A stretch of 64,000 nucleotides of DNA from Dongibacter bovis (GTDB lineage Bacteria > Bacillota > Negativicutes > Selenomonadales > Selenomonadaceae), in NCBI GenBank assembly GCA_902763085.1, contig CACWQW010000001.1:1-64000 (forward strand). Reading direction: 5' to 3'. The position numbers were made by a program, and so were the translations under genes. The first letter of the stretch is position 1. The number at the start of each line of letters is the position of its first letter. Below, piece by piece: positions 57,556 to 64,000 of the stretch. Below the pieces are notes generated by a model that was not told where the DNA came from, made no database searches, and was given only the letters and a program-made list of their open reading frames with translations.

Positions 57556-59166
57556 ATGAAACGTCTCATCGCGGGGATGTTCCTGCTCGTGATGTTCTCG
57601 GCGGCGGCGTGCGCCGCCTTTTTTCACATGCAGGCACCACAGCAGAGGCAGGGCGTCGAGGTCAAGGCAGTAGGGGAACCCTCGCAGGAGACCATGGCGG
57701 CCGTCAAGACGGCGGTCCAGGACTTCACCGCCCTGACGGAGGCGGCGGGCGCGCCACTGTCGCACGGCGTCGAGCTCTTCGTCGCATCGACGCAGGAGCA
57801 GTACGAGCAGGTGCTGACGAAGGAGTTTTCCCATTCGCCGGAGGAGGCGGCACAGATCGCCTCGCTCTCTGGCGGCTGGACCGGAGGCAAGCAGGGCCAG
57901 ACGGTGCTCAACGGCGCGGCGGGCGTGATGCAGGGGCGGAGCGACCGCCTGAGCACGACGGCGCACGAGCTCTTCCATCAGCTCCAATACGATCTGAGCC
58001 ATGGCCGCGATGCGGACGAGAAAGCGCTCTTCTGGCTGGAGGAGGGCAGCGCTGACTACGTCGGAGCGCTCGTCGCCGAGCGCTGCGGCGGGAAATCACT
58101 GCACAAATGGGAGCTCGACACGCTGCAGGACCTCCGCCTGGCGAAGGAGACCGCACGCCCGGAGAACCTCCTGCACTGCACCCTTTCCCAGCGCATCCGC
58201 CTCATGGATAAGAAATACCACTCGTACCAAATGGCGGACGTCATGGTCGTCTACCTCATGCAGCAGCAGGAACAGGGGACGGAATTCGCCGCGCTCGTGC
58301 GCTATTTCGAGGCGCTCTCGGAGGCGAAGGACGGCGAGGAGGCGTTCGCGCAGGTCTTTGGCATGACGCAGGCGCAGTTCCTACGCGACTTCCAAGCGTG
58401 GTATCAGCAGGAGCGGACGGTGCCGTTCACGGCGTCCTTCGTGCGCCGGGACGGGGTCTCAGAGCAGACCGTCCAGGCGCTCGAGGCACAGATGCGTAGC
58501 GCCCAGCCGCTGCTCGCCTCCCTTTACGGGCAGCAGCTCTGCGGCCGCTACGATGTGGTGCTCGCGGCGGACGCGGAGGATTTCGCCAAGGCGGCGGAGA
58601 CGTATGCAGGCGTCACGGAGGAGAAGGCGCGCGCGCTTGCGGCGGACAGCCTCTGGGTGCAGGATGGCAGCACGATCTTGCTGAATGTCAGTGAGCTCGG
58701 CGATGAGAAGCAGCTCGTCTTCAGCGTGGGCACGCTTTGCGCCCGCCTGTTGCACATGCAGATGGCGGGGATCACGGAGGAGCCCGTCGACTGGCTGGAT
58801 CGAGGCATGACGTACCTCGTGGGCATCCGCCTCCTGGAACAGGCGGGCTATGGTCACTACGCGGATTACCGTCGCAGCTGGCTCTACGGCGTCCAGAAGG
58901 CAGGCGCCCTGCCCTCGCTCGAAGAGCTCCTGACGAGCGACGCTATGCATCGGGCGGCGGAGACTTACGGCGACGAAGTCGTCAACGAGATGACAGAGCT
59001 TGCGGTCGATGAGCTCCTGTCGCGCTTCGGCTGGAAGGCCTGCCGCAGCTATCTCCTGCACGCGCGGGAATCCGGAAAAGAGCGCGCGGCCTTCCGTGCG
59101 GCCTTCGGGAGGGATACGGCGGCGTATGCCAAAGAATTCGCGTTGGCGCGCAGCTCCAGACGATAA
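57556..59166 (+). CDS. Secreted zinc metallopeptidase-like protein with an active and a degenerate copy
   Basis: The 536-residue protein starts with a signal or anchor helix (LIAGMFLLVMFSAAACAAFF). The first half is a gluzincin peptidase of the MA type: STTAHELFHQLQYDL (H137, E138, H141) and LFWLEEGSADYVGALV near residue 160 for the third ligand. The second half repeats the plan without zinc ligands: TLCARLLHMQMAG in place of HELFH and VDWLDRGMTYLVGIRLLEQA in place of WLEEGSADY. Thus an active and a dead domain are fused. Substrate unknown; relatives digest or sense cell-surface proteins. It starts 31 bases after the coiled-coil gene and ends just before the pheST leader. Confidence 0.8.
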   Translation: MKRLIAGMFLLVMFSAAACAAFFHMQAPQQRQGVEVKAVGEPSQETMAAVKTAVQDFTALTEAAGAPLSHGVELFVASTQEQYEQVLTKEFSHSPEEAAQIASLSGGWTGGKQGQTVLNGAAGVMQGRSDRLSTTAHELFHQLQYDLSHGRDADEKALFWLEEGSADYVGALVAERCGGKSLHKWELDTLQDLRLAKETARPENLLHCTLSQRIRLMDKKYHSYQMADVMVVYLMQQQEQGTEFAALVRYFEALSEAKDGEEAFAQVFGMTQAQFLRDFQAWYQQERTVPFTASFVRRDGVSEQTVQALEAQMRSAQPLLASLYGQQLCGRYDVVLAADAEDFAKAAETYAGVTEEKARALAADSLWVQDGSTILLNVSELGDEKQLVFSVGTLCARLLHMQMAGITEEPVDWLDRGMTYLVGIRLLEQAGYGHYADYRRSWLYGVQKAGALPSLEELLTSDAMHRAAETYGDEVVNEMTELAVDELLSRFGWKACRSYLLHARESGKERAAFRAAFGRDTAAYAKEFALARSSRR

Positions 59167-59180
59167 GGCGCAATCTGCGG

Positions 59181-59209
59181 TTGAAAATCCCGCGGATTTA
59201 TGATATGCT
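59181..59209 (+). promoter_or_regulatory. Promoter of the pheST T-box leader
   Basis: TTGAAA (59181-59186) and TATGCT (59204-59209) are 17 bp apart, with a TGA extension before the -10. It is followed at once by the leader RNA. Confidence 0.7.
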
Positions 59210-59214
59210 TAACG

Positions 59215-59614
59215 AAATTGCGATGAAAAAGGAAAGTAGTCCGTCTGGCTGCCGCTAGAGAGTCCTGTCGCTGGAAAAGGATGACGGCGGGCGGAAGAAG
59301 TTCCCTTTGGAGCAGCCGGGGGAAGCCCGCGAGGGTGGTAGTTCGGACGTTGGCCGCGCTAAGGCCGTAAAGGAAACACTGATTAATTCGGCACTCCGTC
59401 TTCACGCGTCTGCACTGTCCTCTCGTCGTCGACAAATCCTCAGCGTAGCTCTGCTACGCCTCCGGTTTGTCTCCTAGAGAGATACAGCGCATCCACGCAA
59501 ATCCGGAGCACCTCATTTAATCAGCGTTTCCTAAAGCGATAAATCAGGGTGGTACCGCGAAGAAATGCCTTCGCCCCTGCTGCGGATGCAGTGAGGGCGG
59601 AGGCTTTATTTTTT
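59215..59614 (+). ncRNA. Phenylalanine T-box leader, interrupted by a MITE-like insertion
   Basis: The leader before pheS holds T-box hallmarks. GGAAAGTAGTCCG and AGAGAGTCC open Stem I. A phenylalanine specifier codon TTC lies at about 59301-59303. TTGGCCGCGCTAAGGCC forms a later stem. The T-box core AGGGTGGTACCGCG is at 59546-59559, and the terminator is GCCTTCGCCC (59567-59576) with GGGCGGAGGC (59595-59604), followed by a T-run. Uncharged tRNA-Phe would pair with the core and block the terminator. The leader is about 160 bases longer than usual because of the insertion at 59372-59531. Confidence 0.9.
59372..59531. mobile_element. 160-bp MITE-like palindromic element inside the T-box
   Basis: Terminal inverted repeats GGAAACACTGATTAA (59372-59386) and TTAATCAGCGTTTCC (59517-59531) differ at one position, and the similarity extends inward to about 27 bp. 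Both sides are flanked by TAAA (59368-59371 and 59532-59535), a likely target duplication. A nested palindrome in the middle pairs GACAAATCC and GGTTTGTC around GCGTAG/CTACGC. It codes for nothing. Such non-autonomous elements move with help from a transposase elsewhere; none of matching type is in the window. Confidence 0.8.
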
Positions 59615-59629
59615 GGGAGGCTATTGTAC

Positions 59630-60658
59630 ATGGAAGAAAAAATCGAACAGCTGAAGGCGCAGGCGGCTGAGGCAATCCAGCATGCGGCGGGCAGTCTTAC
59701 GGAGCTCGATGAGATCCGCGTGAAGTTCCTCGGCAAGAAGGGAGCGTTCACCTCCATTCTGCGCGGCATGGGCGCGCTCGCGAAAGAGGATCGTCCGAAG
59801 ATCGGCAAGATCGTCAATGAGGCCAAGGCGCAGATTGAGGCGCTGATCGCCGAGAAGAATGAGGAACTCAGGCAGCGCGCGCTCGCCGAGAAGCTCGCGA
59901 GCGAGAAGATCGACGTGACGCTTCCGGGACGCCGGCAGCCGCTCGGCCATCTTCATCCGCTGACGCTGACGCTCGCGCGCATCAAGGATATTTTCTTCCG
60001 CATGGGCTTCTCTGTCGAGGAAGGGCCGGAGATTGAAAAGGACTATTTCAATTTCGAGGCGCTCAACCTGCCGAAGGATCATCCGGCACGCGATATGCAG
60101 GATTCGTTCTACATCACGGAGGATATCCTCATGCGCTCGCAGACATCTCCCGTGCAGGCGCGCACGATGCAGAAGAACGATCCGAATACGCCGATCCGCA
60201 TGATTGCTCCGGGGCGCGTTTACCGCCGCGACGAATACGATGCGACGCATTCCCCGATGTTCACGCAGGTCGAGGGACTCGTCATCGACAAGGGCATCAC
60301 GATGGCGGATCTCAAGGGGACGCTCGAGCTGTTCCTGCACCAGATTTTCAGCGAGGATGTCAAGGTGCGCCTGCGTCCGAGCTTCTTCCCGTTCACGGAG
60401 CCGTCGGCGGAGGTCGATATCTCCTGTGTCATGTGCCACGGCAAGGGCTGCAAGGTCTGCAAGGGTACGGGCTGGCTGGAGATCCTCGGTGCCGGCATGG
60501 TGCATCCGCATGTGCTCGAGATGAGCGGCTACGACCCGAAGGTCGTGAGCGGCTTCGCGTTCGGCATGGGCGTCGAGCGCATTGCAATGCTTTCCTATGG
60601 CGTGGATGACCTGCGCCTGTTCTACGATAACGACATGCGTTTCCTGCGCCAGTTCTGA
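59630..60658 (+). CDS. pheS: Phenylalanine--tRNA ligase, alpha subunit
   Basis: The 342-residue catalytic subunit charges tRNA-Phe with phenylalanine. An N-terminal coiled coil (residues 1-90) binds tRNA. The class II motifs are seen in [20 protein letters not shown] (1), [19 protein letters not shown] (2) and [18 protein letters not shown] (3). A Cys cluster ([17 protein letters not shown]) near residue 270 resembles a zinc knuckle, as in many bacterial PheS. GGGAGG precedes ATG 59630. Control is by the T-box leader upstream. Confidence 0.97.
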   Translation: MEEKIEQLKAQAAEAIQHAAGSLTELDEIRVKFLGKKGAFTSILRGMGALAKEDRPKIGKIVNEAKAQIEALIAEKNEELRQRALAEKLASEKIDVTLPGRRQPLGHLHPLTLTLARIKDIFFRMGFSVEEGPEIEKDYFNFEALNLPKDHPARDMQDSFYITEDILMRSQTSPVQARTMQKNDPNTPIRMIAPGRVYRRDEYDATHSPMFTQVEGLVIDKGITMADLKGTLELFLHQIFSEDVKVRLRPSFFPFTEPSAEVDISCVMCHGKGCKVCKGTGWLEILGAGMVHPHVLEMSGYDPKVVSGFAFGMGVERIAMLSYGVDDLRLFYDNDMRFLRQF

Positions 60659-60720
60659 GCGGTCAGGACGGCATTGCGCGCTGGTGCGCGCGGGAATAAG
60701 GCAAGTGAAGGGAGAAAACT

Positions 60721-63156
60721 ATGCAGGTTTCGATAAAATGGCTGAAGGATTATATTGATTTTGACTGGTCGGCGGAAGAGCTCGCGGATCGTTTTACGAT
60801 GGCGGGCGTGCCGGTGGAGAACGTCATCCGCGCGGATGAGGGGCTCGACCATGTGGTCACGGGCCGCATCGAGGAGATCACGCCGCATCCGGACTCTGAC
60901 CATCTGCAGGTCTGTCAGATGAATGTGGGCGGCAAGGAGCGCATCCAGATCATCACGGGCGCGCAGAACGTCGCGCAGGGGCAGGTCGTGCCGGTGGCGA
61001 TGGTCGGCGCGCATCTGCCGAACGGCATGCACATCAAGAAGGGCAAGCTGCGCGGCCTGCCCTCGAACGGCATGCTCTGCTCGGCGGGAGAGCTGCATCT
61101 CGACCTCACGAAGCTCACGGAAGAAGAGAAGGACGGCATCTACATTCTGCCATCAGATACGCCGGTCGGCGTGCCGGCGAAGGACGTGCTCGGCCTCGAC
61201 GACGTCGTGCTCGAGTTTGAGCTCACGGCGAACCGCGGCGACTGCTTCAGTGTGCTTGGCCTCGTGCGCGAGATCGCCGTGCTCACGGGCAACAAGCCGA
61301 AGTGGCCGGCCATTCGCTGCGAGGAGGACGACGCGGCCAAGACGGCCGATCTCATCCAGACGGGCATCGAGGCGACAGATCTCTGCGACCGCTTCAGCGT
61401 GCGCATGGTGAAGAATGTCAAGGTCGCGCCGTCGCCGGAGTGGATGCAGCAGCGCCTCGAGGGGGCCGGCATCCGCGCCATCAACAACGTCGTCGATGTG
61501 ACGAATTTCGTCATGCTCGAGCTCGGGCAGCCGATGCATGCCTATGATTACGATGAGATCACGGGGCATACGCTCACGGCACGCCGCGCCAAGGCGGGGG
61601 AGAACCTCCACACGCTCGACGACAGCTCGCGCGTCGCCAAGGGGGAGGAACTCGTCATCGCGGACAGTGAGCATCCTGCGGGGCTTGCCGGCATTATGGG
61701 CGGGCTTGAAAGTGAGGTCACGGAGAAGACGACGACGGTCGTCTTTGAGGCAGCATCTTTCTATGGGCCGAGCATCCGCCGCACAGCGCGTGCCTGCGGC
61801 CTGCACTCCGAGGCTTCGGGACGGTTCGAGCGCGGTGTCGATGTGACGAATACGCCGCGCGCGCTCGACCGCGCCTGCCAGCTGCTTCAGGAGATGGGTG
61901 CCTGCACGGTCACACAGGGCATCGTGGACTGCTACCCGCAGCCGAAAGCGCCTGTAACCATCGATTTCACGGCGGCGCAGATCAACGGACGTCTCGGCAC
62001 GGAGCTTCCGGGAAGCCGTATGGTGGAGATCCTCACGAAGCTCGGCTTCACCATTGAGGAGACGGGTGAAGCGTGTTACCGCGCGACCGTGCCCTCTTGG
62101 CGCAACGACTGTACCTACATGGAGGATCTCTCCGAGGAAATCGCGCGCATCTATGGCTTCGACAACATCGCGGGAACGACGCCGTTCGGCCGCATGATGC
62201 AGGGACGCCAGAGCGCACGGCAGACCTTCATCGAGCGCATTAAACAGATCCTTGCCGCGCTCGGCATGACGGAGGAGCTTTCCTTCAGCTTCACGAGCAC
62301 GGAGCTCCTCGACAAGCTGCGCGTGCCGCAGGAAAGCGAGCTTCGCCGCGCCATCCCCATCATGAATCCGCTCACGGACGAGGCGCCGCTCGTGCGCACT
62401 TGTCTCCTTACCAGCATCATGGAGAACGCCGTGCGCAATTTCTCCCGAAAGAACATGGATCTCAGGCTTTTCGATGTGGCGCCGGTGTTCTATCCGAAGC
62501 AGCTGCCGCTCACGGAACTGCCGGAGGAAAAGACGAAGCTCGTCGGCCTCATCACAGGGCGCAGGCAGGAAATCGGCTGGAACCAGGGCAATGAGCAGGT
62601 GGACTTCTACGATATGAAGGGCATCGTTGAGGAACTCTTCGCGCGGCTCGGCATCAGTAAGTATACGGTCGAGGCGGGAGAGCATTTTGCCCTCCATCCG
62701 GGTAAGACGGCGCTGTTCAAGAAGGGCCGCGAGACGATCGCCGTCGTCGGCGAGCTCCATCCGGAAGCCGCGGAGAATTTCGGCATCAAGCAGAAGGTCT
62801 ATCTCTTCGAGATGGATGTCGAGACGCTCATGAAATACACGGCGAAGAATTTCCATTTCGAGTCCCTGCCGAAATATCCGGCCATCGCGCGCGATCTCGC
62901 GATGCTCGTCGACGAGGAGGTGGCCGCGGCGGACATCGAGCGCGTCATCACGAAGCACGGCGGTAAGAATTTCGCCGGCGTGACGCTCTTTGACGTCTAT
63001 ACGGGCAAGCAGGTCGCCGCGGGCAAGAAGAGCCTCGCATTCAACCTGATGTTCCAGAGCAAGGACCGCACGCTCACGGACGAGGAGGCGGACGCCGCGT
63101 TCCAGGAGATCCTCTCCGCCGTCGAGCAGCAGTTCCATGCGGAATTGCGCGCATGA
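60721..63156 (+). CDS. pheT: Phenylalanine--tRNA ligase, beta subunit
   Basis: The 811-residue subunit has an EMAP-type tRNA-binding domain (about residues 40-150, HPDSDHLQVCQMNVGGKERI), the B3/B4 editing domain (NNVVDVTNFVMLELGQPMHA, ARACGLHSEASGRFERGVD), the B5 domain (INGRLGTELPGSRMVEILTK) and the C-terminal anticodon-binding fold (FESLPKYPAIARDLAMLVDE). It completes the alpha2-beta2 enzyme. The 62-base gap to pheS has an AAGGGAG ribosome site. Confidence 0.97.
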   Translation: MQVSIKWLKDYIDFDWSAEELADRFTMAGVPVENVIRADEGLDHVVTGRIEEITPHPDSDHLQVCQMNVGGKERIQIITGAQNVAQGQVVPVAMVGAHLPNGMHIKKGKLRGLPSNGMLCSAGELHLDLTKLTEEEKDGIYILPSDTPVGVPAKDVLGLDDVVLEFELTANRGDCFSVLGLVREIAVLTGNKPKWPAIRCEEDDAAKTADLIQTGIEATDLCDRFSVRMVKNVKVAPSPEWMQQRLEGAGIRAINNVVDVTNFVMLELGQPMHAYDYDEITGHTLTARRAKAGENLHTLDDSSRVAKGEELVIADSEHPAGLAGIMGGLESEVTEKTTTVVFEAASFYGPSIRRTARACGLHSEASGRFERGVDVTNTPRALDRACQLLQEMGACTVTQGIVDCYPQPKAPVTIDFTAAQINGRLGTELPGSRMVEILTKLGFTIEETGEACYRATVPSWRNDCTYMEDLSEEIARIYGFDNIAGTTPFGRMMQGRQSARQTFIERIKQILAALGMTEELSFSFTSTELLDKLRVPQESELRRAIPIMNPLTDEAPLVRTCLLTSIMENAVRNFSRKNMDLRLFDVAPVFYPKQLPLTELPEEKTKLVGLITGRRQEIGWNQGNEQVDFYDMKGIVEELFARLGISKYTVEAGEHFALHPGKTALFKKGRETIAVVGELHPEAAENFGIKQKVYLFEMDVETLMKYTAKNFHFESLPKYPAIARDLAMLVDEEVAAADIERVITKHGGKNFAGVTLFDVYTGKQVAAGKKSLAFNLMFQSKDRTLTDEEADAAFQEILSAVEQQFHAELRA

Positions 63157-63168
63157 GCAGGTGATGAG

Positions 63169-63423
63169 ATGGAAAAGTCAGCAAGCAAGAAAGTCAACGT
63201 AGAGATCTTTGGCGATACCTATCCGTTCCGTACGGACGGTGATCCGGCGGAGCTCAAGAAACTGGCGGCGTTCGTCGATCAGCATATGCAGAAGGCCGCC
63301 CAGAAGACGCGCAGCCTCGATACGCGCAAGATCGCAGTCCTCTCGGCGATGGAACTCGCCGATGAGTATTTCAAGCTCAAGAAGGACTACGACGAGCTCG
63401 TCGAGATGCTTGAGGATAAGTGA
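63169..63423 (+). CDS. zapA: Cell division protein ZapA
   Basis: The 84-residue protein has the ZapA sequence KVNVEIFGDTYPFRTDGDPA, LAAFVDQHMQKAAQKTRSLD and KIAVLSAMELADEYFKLKKD. It crosslinks FtsZ filaments at midcell. Position directly after pheT is standard in Firmicutes. ATG 63169 follows the pheT stop by 12 bases. Confidence 0.94.
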   Translation: MEKSASKKVNVEIFGDTYPFRTDGDPAELKKLAAFVDQHMQKAAQKTRSLDTRKIAVLSAMELADEYFKLKKDYDELVEMLEDK

Positions 63424-63433
63424 GGAGTCTGGC

Positions 63434-64000
63434 ATGACACAATTCGACAAGAGAAATCTCTCCATGATGATGGATTTCTACGAGATGACGATGGCGAACG
63501 GGTATTTTGCCGATCATGACAAGGATATCCAGGTGGCGTTCGACGTCTTCTACCGCAAAAATCCGGATGAGGGCGGCTTCGCCATCTTCGCAGGGCTCGA
63601 GCAGGTCATCGAGTACGTGGAGAACATGCGTTTCACCGAACGCGACATCGAGTATTTCCGCGCACAGCACATGTTTTCCGAGGCGTTCCTCGCCTATCTG
63701 AAAGACTTCCGCTTCACAGGCGATATCTATGCGATGCCGGAGGGGACGGTCATGTATCCGGATGAGCCGATCCTCACGGTCGTCGGCTCCCTCATTGATG
63801 CGCAGCTCGTCGAGACGGCGATCCTCGCGCAGATCAACCACCAGTCACTCATCGCAACGAAATCACGCCGCATCTGCAAGGCGGCAGCGGGCAGGGCGGT
63901 GTCCGATTTCGGCGCGCGTCGGGCCCACAATATGGATGCCGCGACCTATGGCGCGCGCGCTGCCTATATCGGCGGCGTCGTTGGCACGGCGACGGTATCT
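63434..64000 (+). CDS. pncB: Nicotinate phosphoribosyltransferase, N-terminal 189 residues (cut by window edge)
   Basis: The frame is open from ATG 63434 to the end of the window. It begins KRNLSMMMDFYEMTMANGYF and has VAFDVFYRKNPDEGGFAIFA, YVENMRFTERDIEYFRAQHM, EPILTVVGSLIDAQLVETAI and VSDFGARRAHNMDAATYGAR, all typical of NAPRTase. It turns nicotinate and PRPP into nicotinate mononucleotide in NAD salvage. GAGGAG lies eight bases upstream. The catalytic C-terminal part is outside. Confidence 0.94.
   Translation, partial: MTQFDKRNLSMMMDFYEMTMANGYFADHDKDIQVAFDVFYRKNPDEGGFAIFAGLEQVIEYVENMRFTERDIEYFRAQHMFSEAFLAYLKDFRFTGDIYAMPEGTVMYPDEPILTVVGSLIDAQLVETAILAQINHQSLIATKSRRICKAAAGRAVSDFGARRAHNMDAATYGARAAYIGGVVGTATVS

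Noticed and set aside
59332-59341. AGGGTGGTA copy in the first part of the T-box leader, looking like a second T-box core
   Set aside because: It lacks the following CCGCG and a terminator stem; the true core is at 59546. Probably a chance match within Stem I closing sequence.
1-64000. CRISPR arrays, tRNA or rRNA genes, intact prophage or intact insertion sequence
   Set aside because: Reading through the gaps showed no regularly spaced repeats, no tRNA-like cloverleaf and no intact transposase or integrase.

Overview
The window is GC-rich, about 60 percent by eye, and almost fully coding. It looks like a chromosomal segment from the Negativicutes, most likely a Selenomonadaceae relative (Selenomonas or Mitsuokella type). 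Reasons: Firmicute gene orders such as ireB-ruvX-DUF1292-mltG-trmR-U32, efp-asp23-amaP-nusB-xseAB-ispA-dxs-tlyA-nadK-argR-recN and scpAB; a T-box in front of pheST; strong AGGAGG ribosome sites; and frequent TTG starts. The taxonomy is inference from gene content, because no rRNA gene is present.

Region 1 (1-5400) is accessory and visibly more AT-rich. It holds a cut-off LysR regulator, a decayed ISL3-type transposase remnant with its middle deleted, and a four-gene cassette: a PglD/NeuD-like acyltransferase broken at a G8 run, an ATP-grasp ligase, a Gfo/Idh/MocA dehydrogenase and an FkbM methyltransferase. The cassette looks like a glycan-tailoring set. A second G8 run lies in its promoter spacer. 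Region 2 (5400-17500) carries an amino acid symporter, sepF, pepD, a leftward operon (tandem U32 protein, class III aminotransferase, SIMPL protein, acyltransferase 3), an operon of an unknown protein, exonuclease III and a C39-like peptidase, and a nitroreductase with a palindromic operator. Region 3 (17500-32750) has prfC, dTDP-sugar genes rfbA and rfbB with a membrane-anchored GH84 enzyme, a MocR regulator, an orphan sensor kinase, an aminotransferase, a large unknown protein, an M20 amidohydrolase and recG.

Region 4 (32750-54300) is housekeeping: dapB-asd; the ireB-ruvX-DUF1292 and mltG-trmR-U32 units; acylphosphatase, aroQ, pepP and efp; the Asp23 envelope unit; and a long, nearly gapless operon from xseA to scpB that combines isoprenoid synthesis (ispA, dxs), NAD kinase, arginine regulation, recombination repair and condensin partners.

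Region 5 (54300-59170) is the least explained part. It has an exported protein with a RelA/SpoT-like fold, a NYN nuclease fused to a ribbon-helix-helix domain behind an 18-bp palindrome, a DUF3783 protein, a single-pass coiled-coil membrane protein, and a secreted metallopeptidase with an active and an apparently dead copy of the same domain. Region 6 (59170-64000) is pheS-pheT-zapA and the start of pncB. The pheST T-box leader is interrupted by a 160-bp MITE-like palindromic element with a TAAA target duplication.

Strongest candidates for something new: the double G8 tract cassette, the exported RelA/SpoT-like protein, the NYN-RHH fusion with its palindrome, the duplicated peptidase, and the MITE inside a T-box.
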